Assembly: GCA_035943635.1 (NCBI GenBank)
Contig: DASZBX010000079.1
Coordinates: forward strand, 1 to 64,000
Length of the DNA: 64,000 bases
Direction: 5' to 3'
DNA from: DASZBX01 sp035943635
GTDB lineage: Bacteria; Actinomycetota; Actinomycetes; Streptomycetales; Catenulisporaceae
Positions 34,395 through 43,700 of this stretch are shown here, piece by piece (the first letter of the stretch is position 1; every line of letters begins with the position of its first letter). Under the pieces are notes generated by a model. It did not search any database and was not told where the DNA came from. It saw nothing but the letters and a program-made list of their open reading frames with translations. The translations under genes were made by a program, and so were the position numbers.

Positions 34395-35021
34395 GTGACC
34401 AGGAGCCAGCCGGTGCGGATCTTACTGGCCGAAGACGTACACATGGTACGTGACGCCTTCGTCGCCCTGCTCGACCTGCAGCCCGACTTCGAGGTCGTGG
34501 CCAAGACCGAGCGCGGGGACACGGTCGTCCCGGCCGCACTCGACCACCGTCCCGACGTCGCCATCCTCGACGCCAACCTGCCCGGGATCGACGGGCTGGC
34601 CGCGGCCCGGCTGCTGCGTCGGCACCTGCCGCAGTGCCGGACCGTCATCATCACCGCGTCCCAGCCGAACGGGCTGCTGGCCCGGTGCCTGAACGAGGGC
34701 GTCTCAGGGCTCGTACTGAAGGTGGCGTCGGCCGAGTGTCTGACCCAGGCGGTGCGCGGGGTGGCCGCCGGCCTGCGGGTGATCGACTCGCAGATCGCGC
34801 TCAACGAGTTCGAGCACCAGACCGCCGGGCCGCTCTCGCCGCGCGAGATCGACGTCCTGCGGTACACCTCCAAGGGCAACTCGGTGAAGGAGATCGCCGA
34901 GGTGCTCTTCCTGTCCACCGGTACCGTGCGCAACTACCTGACCTCGATCAACTCCAAGCTCAACGCCCGCACCAAGGTCGACGCGGTGCTGATCGCCCAG
35001 GACGCCGGCTGGATCGACTGA
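34395..35021 (+). CDS. NarL/FixJ-family orphan response regulator
   Basis: The 208-aa protein has a receiver domain (ILLAEDVHMVRDAFVALLDL, phospho-acceptor Asp in AILDANLPGIDG near residue 56, conserved Lys in LVLKVAS) and a LuxR-type HTH (LSPREIDVLRYTSKGNSVKE, IAEVLFLSTGTVRNYL). No histidine kinase gene adjoins it. The GTG at 34395 is favoured by a GGGGG block 5 bp upstream; ATG at 34383 is an alternative, and the longer frame from 34266 lacks support. Its place next to the SARP suggests it feeds a signal into the pathway, which is inference. It converges on the next gene. Confidence 0.9.
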   Translation: MTRSQPVRILLAEDVHMVRDAFVALLDLQPDFEVVAKTERGDTVVPAALDHRPDVAILDANLPGIDGLAAARLLRRHLPQCRTVIITASQPNGLLARCLNEGVSGLVLKVASAECLTQAVRGVAAGLRVIDSQIALNEFEHQTAGPLSPREIDVLRYTSKGNSVKEIAEVLFLSTGTVRNYLTSINSKLNARTKVDAVLIAQDAGWID

Positions 35022-35055
35022 CCCCGCCGGCGCCGCGGGCCACGGGCCGGGCGGG

Positions 35056-36099
35056 TCAGGACGCGGCCGGCGGCTCGACGAACTCGAGCACCGCGACCGT
35101 CCACATGAACCCGACCCCGGCCGCCCAGGTGACCAGCCGGTCGCCGGGCTTGGGCCGGCCGGACTGGACCAGGTGGTCGAGGCCGACCAGCTGGTCGCAG
35201 GTGCCCATGTGCCCGTAGTCCAGGCCCCAGTCGTACGTGGTCTTCCCCGGGTCAAGGTCGAGCAGCTTGTGGAAGCCCCACTCGACCAGCGGCCGGATCA
35301 GCGTGGCGTGCAGCGCCCACTCGGACTCGGCCAGCGTCAGGTCGGCGTCGGCCAGCGCCTGCCCGAGCACCGCCGAGAAACGCTCGCCGACCAGCTGGAT
35401 GGCGTCGTCGTAGGCGTCCTCGTTGCGCTGCAGCCAGTCGTCCTTGCGCTCGGTCAGGTCGACCGCCCGGCCGTCCGAGAACGGCGCCGCGGTCCACGGT
35501 CCCGAGCCCCGGTACAGCGGCTCCAGGCTCGGCTCGGTCATGCTGGCGGTGGAGACCAGCCGGGCGAAGCCGCCGCGCTTGGAGAGCACCACGGCGCAGG
35601 CGCCGTCGCCGAACACGGTCTGGTCGTCGCTCTTCCAGCGGTCCATGTACGGCATCCGGAACGAGTCGCCGGCGGTGACCAGCGCCGCCTGCGCGGACGG
35701 CCGGGCGGCCAGGTGCGCCGCGGCCAGTTCGATCCCGGCGAACGCGCCGTTCGACCCCTGCCGCACCTCGACCGCGCCGGTCGCGTTGACGGTGCCGGTC
35801 TCGGCCTGGATGTAGCTGGCCGGGCTGAACATGTCCCGGCCCTGGTGCGACACGTACGCGTGCAGGAGCAGGTCCACGTCGGCCGGCTCGTGCCCGGAGC
35901 GCTCCAGCGCCCGCGCTCCCGCCCGGGCGGCCATGACGACCCCCGGCTCGTCGTCCCCGGCCACCCGCACGGCCCGGATCCCGTTGGTCTCGGCCGCGGT
36001 GGCGTCGTAAAGGCCCTCGGCGACCGCCTGCTGCGCGGTCAGCTCCTGCTCCGGCAGGTAGGAAGCCACCCCGGCGAGGTAAATGTCATTCCAGCGCAC
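35056..36099 (-). CDS. KASIII-like acyltransferase with Ser in place of Cys
   Basis: The 347-aa protein has a FabH/CerJ-type fold. The nucleophile motif reads VRQGSNGAFAGIELAAAHL, with Ser where FabH has Cys. A His is present in ALHATLIRPL, and the Asn loop reads GHMGTCDQL, offering an Asp. A Ser-His-Asp set is known from KASIII relatives that transfer acyl groups instead of condensing them (DpsC carries Ser, CerJ uses Asp). It may acylate a hydroxyl of the product or a carrier-bound unit. The GTG start has AGGAGG just upstream. It is transcribed leftward, with a single CTCAAG element before it that resembles half of a SARP box. Confidence 0.85.
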   Translation of the reverse strand: MRWNDIYLAGVASYLPEQELTAQQAVAEGLYDATAAETNGIRAVRVAGDDEPGVVMAARAGARALERSGHEPADVDLLLHAYVSHQGRDMFSPASYIQAETGTVNATGAVEVRQGSNGAFAGIELAAAHLAARPSAQAALVTAGDSFRMPYMDRWKSDDQTVFGDGACAVVLSKRGGFARLVSTASMTEPSLEPLYRGSGPWTAAPFSDGRAVDLTERKDDWLQRNEDAYDDAIQLVGERFSAVLGQALADADLTLAESEWALHATLIRPLVEWGFHKLLDLDPGKTTYDWGLDYGHMGTCDQLVGLDHLVQSGRPKPGDRLVTWAAGVGFMWTVAVLEFVEPPAAS

Positions 36100-36210
36100 A
36101 ACGCCTCCTGATGAGTTGCCGGGTTCTTGCCACCCGGCGACGGACTCGGATACCAGGATTGCGGGCCGCGCTCTACCCGCTCTTGAGCGCCCGGTCCGGG
36201 GCGGGCAGAA

Positions 36211-36253
36211 CGGCCGGGAGCAGCCGTCGGTGTCCGACGGCTGCTCCCGGCCG
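36211..36253 (-). terminator. Strong hairpin terminator after the MFS exporter
   Basis: A perfect 20-bp stem (36211-36230 with 36234-36253) with a TGT loop lies 36 bp past the exporter stop, between it and the KASIII-like gene. It should separate the two leftward units. Confidence 0.8.
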
Positions 36254-36288
36254 CACAGGGGCCGGTCGGTGGAACCGTTGCGCGGGGC

Positions 36289-37797
36289 TCAGTCGAGCAC
36301 GGACCCGGCGGTCTGCCGCTGCTCCGGCGCGACGGCCGGCCCGGGCACCGGGGCCGGGCTGCTCAGGTCCAGCTTGCGGAAGCCGATCAGACCGACCAGC
36401 ACGCTGAACCCGACCCAGACGAACAGCGAGGAGATGCCCTGGTGCAGGGCCTGGTTGACCGCGGTCAGCTCGCTCTCCCCGCGGGCCAGCAGGTGGTTGA
36501 GGTGGCTCTGCACCAGAGTCGCCGAGATGGCCAGGCCGAGCGCGCCGCCGACCTGGGTCGAGACGTTCAGCACGGCCGAGGTGCTGCCCGCGTCCTCCTC
36601 GGTCGCCTCCGAGGTGCCGACCGTGGGCGTGGGGATCAGGCACAGCACCAGCCCGACGCCGAGCAGCGCCGTGATCGGCAGCATGATCTTCGTGTACGAA
36701 CCGCTGGAGGGGGTGTTCATCAGGAGCACCAGCATCCCGGCCAGCAGCAGGCTGCCGAGCACGTACGGGATCTGGGCCCCGATCTTGGTGATCCCCTTCG
36801 CCAGCGGACCGGCGATGATCATCATGGCGAGCGTGGTGGGCAGGTACGCCAGACCGGTCTTGAGCGGGCTGTAGCCCAGGACCGTCTGCATGTAGATGGG
36901 CAGGAGCATGAAGCAGGGGAACATGACCCCGGCGGTGAAGAACTCACCCAGGCTTCCGGCCACCACTCCCCGCTGCTTGAACAACCTCAGCGGCAGCAGT
37001 GGCGAGTCCACCCGGCTCTCGATGAAGACGAACGCCGGCAGCAGGATGATCGCGACGGCGAAGGAGGCCAGGGTCTCCGCGCCGGTCCAGCCGTGCCCGT
37101 TCACGCTGACGATGCCGAACACCAGGGCGCCGAGGCCCACCGTGCCGGACACGCCGCCGAGCAGGTCGACCTTGGGCCGCAGGCCCTCCGGGCGGCCGCC
37201 GCGGATCAGGACCAGCGCGCAGACCAGGAGCACCGCCGCGATCGGCAGGTTGATGTAGAACGCCAGCCGCCAGTCGACGTTGACGATCGCGCCGCCGATC
37301 AGCGTGCCCAGGCCGGCGCCGACGCCGATGACCGCGCCCCACACGCCGAACGCCTTGGTCCGCTCGGTCCGGTCCGGGAACGAGACCACCAGGATCGACA
37401 GACAGGCCGGGGAGAGCCCGGCCGCGGCGAAGCCCTGGATCGCCCGGGCGATCAGGATCTCGGTGTCGGTGTGCGAGAGCGCGGCCAGCAGCGAGCCGCC
37501 CGCGAACAGGATCAGTCCGCCGATGAACATCCGCCGGCGGCCGATGACGTCGTTGAGCCGTCCGCCGAGCAGCAGCAGGCCGCCGAACAGGACGATGTAG
37601 TTGTTGAAGACCCACTGCAGTCCGGTCTCGGACAGGCCCAGGGAACGCTGCAGTTCCGGGCCCATCACGCTGGCGACCGTCGTGTCGAGCGCGATCATGA
37701 GCTGGCCGGCCGACACGACGCCCAGCACCCACCAGCGCCGTCCGTGCGCGACGGCCGCGGACGTCGCGCCCCCAAGGTCGAGCTGTTGTCTCGTCAT
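36289..37797 (-). CDS. MFS exporter, DHA2 (EmrB/QacA) family, 14 TM segments
   Basis: The 502-aa protein is a proton-driven multidrug-type exporter. Signatures are motif A (GGRLNDVIGRRRMFIGGLIL), motif B (LIARAIQGFAAAGLSPAC) and the motif-C region GAVIGVGAGLGTLIGGAI, with about 14 hydrophobic helices as in DHA2 transporters. The ATG at 37797 is chosen because GAGGGAAAGCA precedes it and membrane helices begin soon after; the frame extends to 37875 without support. It is divergent from a TetR gene, the usual repressor-exporter pair. Export of the cluster product and self-resistance is the likely role. Confidence 0.93.
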   Translation of the reverse strand: MTRQQLDLGGATSAAVAHGRRWWVLGVVSAGQLMIALDTTVASVMGPELQRSLGLSETGLQWVFNNYIVLFGGLLLLGGRLNDVIGRRRMFIGGLILFAGGSLLAALSHTDTEILIARAIQGFAAAGLSPACLSILVVSFPDRTERTKAFGVWGAVIGVGAGLGTLIGGAIVNVDWRLAFYINLPIAAVLLVCALVLIRGGRPEGLRPKVDLLGGVSGTVGLGALVFGIVSVNGHGWTGAETLASFAVAIILLPAFVFIESRVDSPLLPLRLFKQRGVVAGSLGEFFTAGVMFPCFMLLPIYMQTVLGYSPLKTGLAYLPTTLAMMIIAGPLAKGITKIGAQIPYVLGSLLLAGMLVLLMNTPSSGSYTKIMLPITALLGVGLVLCLIPTPTVGTSEATEEDAGSTSAVLNVSTQVGGALGLAISATLVQSHLNHLLARGESELTAVNQALHQGISSLFVWVGFSVLVGLIGFRKLDLSSPAPVPGPAVAPEQRQTAGSVLD

Positions 37798-37899
37798 TGC
37801 TTTCCCTCTCGATCTGACCCTTGATCGGATACGGCTCACCCGGGCCCGGTCCGCCCGGTACCGCCGGTCCGCCATTGCCCGAAGACTCTCACGGAGCGG

Positions 37900-37996
37900 T
37901 GCTCTCAGTCAAGACAGTGTTCTCTAATAATTCCCCCAGTCTGAAAAATGGAACTTGCTCTCCGTTCTAACACCTGATCTAATAGGCACATGAGAC
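37900..37996. promoter_or_regulatory. Divergent promoter region, exporter/TetR
   Basis: The AT-rich part of the gap between exporter and tetR holds TTGCTC-17 bp-TCTAAT facing tetR and, on the minus strand, a TATTAG -10-like element facing the exporter. Half-sites GAAC and GTTC 9 bp apart lie in the overlap and could bind the TetR protein. Box assignments are by eye. Confidence 0.45.
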
Positions 37997-38003
37997 GAAG
38001 GGG

Positions 38004-38711
38004 ATGACATTGGCCTCCGCACACACGCTGCGCCAGCGCATCAGGGAAGAGCTGCACGACGAGATCAAACAGCTCGCCCGCGCCCAGCTGGCGACCGAGG
38101 GCGCCGGATCGCTGTCGCTGCGCGCCATCGCCCGCGACCTGCAGATGGCGTCGTCCGCGATCTACCGCTACTTCGCCAGCCGGGACGACCTGCTCACCGC
38201 GCTGATCATCGACGGATACACGGCCATCGCCGAGACGGTCGAGCAGGCGGACCGCTCCGTGCGCCAGGACGACTACCTGGGCCGCTGGGTCGCCGTCTGC
38301 CGGGCGCTGCGCGCCTGGGCCCTGGCCCACCCGCACGAATACTCGCTGGTCTACGGCTCGCCGGTGCCCGGCTACCAGGCGCCGGGCGGCACGGTCGCGC
38401 CGGCCACCCGGGACAAGATCACCTACGGGCGGATCGTCAGCGACGCGTACCGGGCGGGCGTGCTGCGTCCGCCGGAGGGGCCGCCGACCTCCGTCGCCTC
38501 CTTCGCCGCGGACGCCGAACGGCTGCGCGCGGTGGTCATGCCGCAGGTGCCGGACAGCGTGGTGATCGCCGCGCTGACCACCTGGTCCGGCATGTTCGGC
38601 ATGCTCAACCTCGAGCTGTTCGGCCACTTCAACTATGTGATCGACGACCGCGACACGCTCTTCGACCACGGCATGACGAGTCTCGGCCGGATGCTCGGCC
38701 TGGCCGGCTGA
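38004..38711 (+). CDS. TetR-family repressor
   Basis: The 235-aa protein has a TetR HTH at about residues 20-65 (GSLSLRAIARDLQMASSAIY, RYFASRDDLLTALI) and a C-terminal ligand domain ending WSGMFGMLNLELFGHF, the type called TetR_C_33/WHG. It lies divergent to the DHA2 exporter, so it probably represses it until a ligand, perhaps the cluster product, binds. AAGGGG abuts the ATG at 38004 with no spacing, whereas TTG at 38010 has ideal 6-bp spacing and may be the true start. Confidence 0.9.
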   Translation: MTLASAHTLRQRIREELHDEIKQLARAQLATEGAGSLSLRAIARDLQMASSAIYRYFASRDDLLTALIIDGYTAIAETVEQADRSVRQDDYLGRWVAVCRALRAWALAHPHEYSLVYGSPVPGYQAPGGTVAPATRDKITYGRIVSDAYRAGVLRPPEGPPTSVASFAADAERLRAVVMPQVPDSVVIAALTTWSGMFGMLNLELFGHFNYVIDDRDTLFDHGMTSLGRMLGLAG

Positions 38712-38865
38712 CCACCTGAGCAACCGGCCCTTCGGCCCGCCGCGCACCGGCCTGCCGCCAACCGGTCCACAGCGCACTCAAACCCCTGCGCCCGGCCCGG
38801 CACGCTCCGGCGCGCCCGGGGCCGCCCGACCATGCCCGCCCAGCCCCAACGCGAGAGGGATCCTT

Positions 38866-39246
38866 GTGTCGACCGCCGTCACGATCGCCGCCGATTTCTG
38901 CGCCGCCATCCTGATCATGGAGTTCGTCCTGCACGGCATCGCGATGCTGACCGGGATGGACGGCGCCGTCAAACCGCTGACCGACCACCTCGGGTTCCCG
39001 CCCGGCCGCCCGCTCGGCATCGCGATCGGGCTGCTGGACGCCGCCGCGACCGCCGCCCTGATCATCGGCTTCGGCAGCCACGGCGCCGGAGCGGCCGGGG
39101 CCGCATACGCAGTGCTCTACTTCGGCGTGATGATGGCCCTGCGCTTCCGCCGCAAGCTCGGCACCCTGCTGCAGCCCCCGGACTTCCCGCTGTTCCTCAC
39201 GCTGGGCGTGATCCTGCTGGTGATCCGGCTCGCCCAGATGGCCTGA
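38866..39246 (+). CDS. DoxX-like small membrane protein
   Basis: The 126-aa protein has four hydrophobic segments (about residues 4-28, 50-68, 75-90 and 104-124) and the general look of DoxX/DUF4267-like membrane proteins (FVLHGIAMLTGMDGAVKPLT, AIGLLDAAATAALIIGFGSH). The function is unknown; relatives link to redox or thiol stress. GTG start at 38866 with GAGAGG upstream. It sits between tetR and an alpha/beta hydrolase in the same direction. Confidence 0.75.
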   Translation: MSTAVTIAADFCAAILIMEFVLHGIAMLTGMDGAVKPLTDHLGFPPGRPLGIAIGLLDAAATAALIIGFGSHGAGAAGAAYAVLYFGVMMALRFRRKLGTLLQPPDFPLFLTLGVILLVIRLAQMA

Positions 39247-39292
39247 ATCTTCCAGCCGGCCAAGCAGATCGCGGACCCGGGTCCGACTCCGG

Positions 39293-39310
39293 GCTCAACG
39301 GCCGCTCAAG
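39293..39310 (+). promoter_or_regulatory. Candidate SARP-binding direct repeat before the alpha/beta hydrolase
   Basis: GCTCAAC-GGCC-GCTCAAG repeats CTCAA with an 11-bp period. The sequence CTCAAGAGCC is shared exactly with the box before the KS-ACP gene. A -10-like CAGGCT begins 10 bp later and lies only 6 bp from the ATG at 39333, so the transcript may be leaderless. Confidence 0.55.
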
Positions 39311-39332
39311 AGCCCGGGACCAGGCTTGGACC

Positions 39333-40277
39333 ATGCTGAACAGATCAGATCACGCAGGGATCGCCGCCCAGCAGCCCACCTATGAGGGCATCGCGCAGAA
39401 CGGCGACATACGCATCGCTTTTCAGAGATTCGGGCCGGCCGGGGGCAAGCCGCTGCTGCTGCTCAACGGCGTCGGCATGCAGATGATCATGTGGCGCGAG
39501 GAGTTCTGCGCGGCCCTGGTCGACCGCGGGTTCACCGTGGTCCGGTTCGACCAGCGCGACGTCGGCGAGTCGACCCACCTGCACGCCGCGGGCCGCCCGT
39601 CCATCCTCCGGATGCTGCTGCGCCCGTCCACGGCGCCGTACACGCTCCGGGACATGGCCGCAGACGCGGCGAGCGTGCTGGACGCGCTCGACTGGCCGCA
39701 GGCGCACATCGTCGGCATCTCGATGGGCGGGATGGTCGCCCAGGAACTGGCGATCCACCACCGGGACCGCGTGCAGTCGCTCACCTCCATCGCGGCCACC
39801 GCCTCGCCGCGGATCGGCCGGATCTCGGTCAAGACGGCCCGCCGGCTCAACAAGCTGCAGGACCGCAAGCTCGCGACCGGCGAGGACGCCGGTCAGCTGA
39901 TGGTCGACCTGTTCGCGCTGATGGGCTCGCCAGACCTGGACATGGACGAGCAGTGGCTGCGCGCGGCCGGAGCCCGGGCCTTCGGCCGGGCGTACGACGT
40001 CCCCGGCCGGCTGCGCCAGGAGGCCGCGCTGATGGCCGGCAAGGACCGGCGCGCGGCGCTCGGCGCGCTCGACCTGCCGACCCTGGTGGTGCACGGGGAC
40101 GTCGACCCGATCTGGGCGCTCGCCGCGGGTGAGGCGACCGCGGCCGCGATCCCGGGCTCCCAGCTGATCACCGTGCCCCGGCTCGGGCACGGGCTGCTGC
40201 CCGAATCCGTGTGGCCCACGGTCCTGGACGGGATCGACCGGCTCGCCACGAGGGCGCAGACCGGCGCGCGGGAGTGA
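39333..40277 (+). CDS. Alpha/beta hydrolase
   Basis: The 314-aa protein has the alpha/beta hydrolase fold: oxyanion region LLLNGVGMQMIMW, nucleophile elbow GISMGGMVAQ near residue 131, acid in HGDVDPIWAL and late His in RLGHGLLP. Close relatives are esterases, lactonases or chain-release enzymes. Tetronate cassettes often include an alpha/beta hydrolase that helps eliminate acetate from an acylated tetronate, which would fit the FkbH/ACP/KASIII genes, but that is inference. The ATG at 39333 lacks an SD; the upstream box and -10 suggest leaderless expression. The longer upstream frame is not supported. Confidence 0.88.
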   Translation: MLNRSDHAGIAAQQPTYEGIAQNGDIRIAFQRFGPAGGKPLLLLNGVGMQMIMWREEFCAALVDRGFTVVRFDQRDVGESTHLHAAGRPSILRMLLRPSTAPYTLRDMAADAASVLDALDWPQAHIVGISMGGMVAQELAIHHRDRVQSLTSIAATASPRIGRISVKTARRLNKLQDRKLATGEDAGQLMVDLFALMGSPDLDMDEQWLRAAGARAFGRAYDVPGRLRQEAALMAGKDRRAALGALDLPTLVVHGDVDPIWALAAGEATAAAIPGSQLITVPRLGHGLLPESVWPTVLDGIDRLATRAQTGARE

Positions 40278-40283
40278 GCTGAC

Positions 40284-40311
40284 GGCCGGCCGGGCCCGCG
40301 ACCGGCCGGCC
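40284..40311 (+). terminator. Hairpin terminator after the alpha/beta hydrolase
   Basis: GGCCGGCCGG (40284-40293) pairs perfectly with CCGGCCGGCC (40302-40311) around an 8-nt loop, just after the stop codon. Confidence 0.6.
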
Positions 40312-40458
40312 CCGGCGCGTCGTGCTCACATTGACTACGTGTCAGTTCACTGCAAGGCCCCGCCGGAGCCGGACGTCTGGGAAGCCATGGATTCGGCTGG
40401 CCATGGCACGATGACACATGGTCGGCGATTTCCAGCGTGTCGTGGGAATTGCCAGACG

Positions 40459-40722
40459 ATGATAGTTGCTGTGCTGATCCGTTTCGCCTATCTCGCCGTG
40501 ACCAACGCATTCGCCGCACTGCGCCTACTCCCCCGCAGCAACCGGGACGACTCCGACATCGATCCCGCGCCCCAACGATCCTCCACGCCCTGGGCGTCCT
40601 TCCTGCGCGGCCAAGCCGAGGCGATCGTGGCCGGCGACTTCTTCGAGACAGTCACCATGACCGGGCAGCCGATGTGCGAGAGGAGTTCTCTGGCGAGTTC
40701 GGTCATACGACTGAGTGTGTGA
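40459..40722 (+). pseudogene. IS transposase (rve-type integrase) relic with internal deletion
   Basis: The frame from ATG 40459 begins MIVAVLIRFAYLAVTNAFAA LRLLPRSNRD (shown in two parts), the N-terminus of a widespread actinobacterial DDE integrase. It then jumps to DPAPQRSSTPWASFLR and IVAGDFFETVTMTG, which normally lies about 100 or more residues further on, near the first catalytic Asp. The middle is missing, and similarity ends before the frame stops at 40722. It is a decayed, internally deleted element, and it marks the left edge of the secreted-protein gene. Confidence 0.6.
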
Positions 40723-43700
40723 TGGTGGCGGTGTATGTGCCTTGCACGGCCGCTGCGGGTACTGAGACTGTCAGCGTGGGGTTCCATGATGAGGAGTTGA
40801 TTGTGCTGCCGCCGGCCAGGCTGAACGCTGTGCGGGGAGCGGTGAGGTCCACAGCAGCTGTTGCGTTCGGCTGGCCCGGAGTGAGGGTCCCGGTGCCCGT
40901 GCCGGCGGTGACCGGCCCTGACCAGTAGGTGATCTGGGACAGCGGGATGGTCTCCGCTGCAGTTCGGCCGCCGGTGGTGAACGTCGTCGCCGTGACCGTT
41001 ACCGTCCAGGATGCGTCGGCCATGCCCCGGTCGTCGGTGACACTCACGGTGCCGAGTTGTGAGGTGGTGGTGCCGCCCGGCGTGATGTTCGGCAGGAGCG
41101 CGCTGGAGGGCACCGTGATCGACAGCGGTCCGGCGACCACCGTCAGAGAGGTGGGCTCGGTGGCGCTCTGGCTGTTGCTGTCGGTGACGCGGACCGTGAA
41201 GCTGGAGGTACCGGGTGCGGTCGGAGTGCCGGCCAAAACCCCGGTCGACGAATTCAGGGTGATGCCGGCGGGGAGCGTGCCCGCGGACACCGACCAGGTG
41301 TAGGGGGCGGTGCCGCCGGTGGCGGTGAGTGTGTCGCTGTACGCGGCGCCGACCTGTGCGGATGGCGGGGCCGGGAAGCTGAGCGTGAGAGGGGCGGCGA
41401 CCACCAGGGTGATCGAGGCGGTGGCGATGCCGTTGTTGTGGTCGATCACGTTGACCGAGAAGGGATAGCTGCCCGCGGTGGTCGGGGTGCCGGCCAGTAC
41501 GCCTGCGGAAGTGAGGGTGATACCTGCGGGCAGGGTGCCCGCGTTCAGTGACCAGGTGTAGGGGGTGGTGCCGCCGGTGGCCGTGAGAGTGTCGGTGTAG
41601 GCGGCGCCGACGTTGGCGACCGCAGGAGCGGAGAACGTGGTCGATACCCCGGGGGACACCGTCAGACTGGTGGCCTGCGTGGCGGACTGGTTGTCGGCGT
41701 CGGTCACTTTGACGGTGAAGGTGAAGGTACCGGTTGCCGTCGGAGTGCCGGTCAGATTCCCGTCGGCGCTCAGCATGATGCCCGGCGGCAGGCTGCCGCT
41801 GCTCACCGACCAGGCGAACGGGCTGGTCCCGCCGGTCTCGGTCAGCGTGTCCAGGTAGACGGTGTGTGTCCAGCCGGTCGGTGGAGCCGGGAAGGTCAGC
41901 GTCGGCCCGGCGATGATGGCCAGGGTCACCGGCTGGGTGTCGCTCAGGCCGCTGCCGTCGACGACCTTGACGGTGAAGGAGTAGCTGCCGGCGCTGCTCG
42001 GTGTTCCGGACAGCAGCCCGGTAGCTGAGTTGAGGGTCAGGCCGGGGGGCAGGGATCCGGCACTCACGGACCACGTGATGGGGCTGCTCCCGCCGGTCAT
42101 CGTCAACTGGTCGCCATACGGCGTGTTGATCTCGCCCCCGGGTGGCGGAGGAAAGTTGAGTGCGGGACCCGGGTTGTAGGTGTAGTTTCCGCTGCCGGCA
42201 ATGCCCAGGCTGACGACACTGACCGTCACCGCTCCCGCCGGGTGGTCGGGCATGGCTGAGATGTCGAGGCTCGTGCTGTTGGTGACGGTGAAGCAGCCCG
42301 GCGCAGAGGAGGAACACGACACAAGGGTGGCAGGCGAGCCGGCAGCGAACTCGGCGGCCGTGCCGATCTCGATCGCCGTCGCCCCACTCAGGTTGGTGCC
42401 GGTGACCGTGACGTCGTTGTCGCCGGCGGAGGGGCCGTTGATCGGGGTGATGGCGAGGACCACCGGAGCGCCCGGTACCGTGCCGGCAGGCGCGCTCGAC
42501 GAGGTCGCGGGGTTGGCGTCGCTAGAGGACGCGACCGCGGTCGTAGTGGACTGGACCAGGGTTGGGGTGACGCTGCTGGAGGTGACGACGCCGTTCACCG
42601 TGATCGTGCCGGAAGTGAACGGACTCGTGCTGTCCGTGCACGAGATCTGCTGCCCGCTCGGCGACCCGCACACCCATCCCACACCTGAGGCGCCCACCGG
42701 CACGACACCAGCCGGGAGGGTCTCGGTCACCGTCACCGGGAAGTTCTCCGGCGCACCCGAGGAACTCGAGGCGACCGTGTACGTGACCGGGCTGCCCGGT
42801 GCCAGCGTCGCGGCCGCATAACTCGTCTGGGAGACGGCGAGCTTGGGGACCGGGTTCAGGCTGCTGACCACCACGTTGTCGATCTCGTGATAGTCGGTCG
42901 CCGCACCGGTGGAGCCCGCCCAACCGAAGGCCAGTTGCTTGGGCATGCCGCCCGCGGTGACCCAGCTCGACGGATACAGCCCGGCCGGAACCACCGGCAG
43001 CGGACCCACCAGGCTCTTGGCCGGCCCGCCCACCGGGGTGAACGCGACGTCGTAGTTGTCGGCGGGCACCACCAGCCCGGATGCCGTCGTCACCGACGAG
43101 GCGGACGGGTTGAAGACCACCTCGACAGGCACGAGTGAGCCCACACGCGTGGTGGCCCGCAGGGTCAGCTTCTGGGCGGAGGCAGTCGCTGCGCTGCTCT
43201 GCAGCGCGCAGTACCCGACGGTGCCGTTGCCCGGGCCGCGCACCACGACCTCACCCGCCATCGGCCCCGCGATGTTGGCCGGGTCGGTACAGCCCGAGCC
43301 CTCATACCTGTTACTGAAGTTGCCGTATGAGTCGATGCCGATGCCGAGATAGCCGTCAGTAACCCCGGCAGTGGTGGAGTTCTTCGCCGAGTAGCCGAGC
43401 GCTCCGCCGGATGTCCCGAGAGCTGTCGGCATCTGAGGATCGGCCGGATTGACCGCGGCCAGCATGAACGAGATCCCGTCTGCACTGCCGCCCACCGAGT
43501 ACTGGTAGGAGTTGAAGGTCACGTCCAGGCCCTGCGAGGTCGGGACGCTCGCGCTGGCGAAGACACCGCCTTCTTGCGTCGTCGCACTCGAGGTGAGTCT
43601 AAGCTTCCCCGAACCCTGCGGATCCGTCGCACTGGGGCAACTGGAGAGCGGATTGGCGGTGGCGTTGCCGGCGGCCGTCAGACACGCGGTGTTGAGCAGG

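Noticed and set aside
40488..42317. A 609-residue His/Arg-rich frame inside the secreted-protein gene
   Set aside because: It is a same-strand shifted frame of the Ig-repeat coding region. Repeated residues reflect the Ig repeats, and no domain is present.
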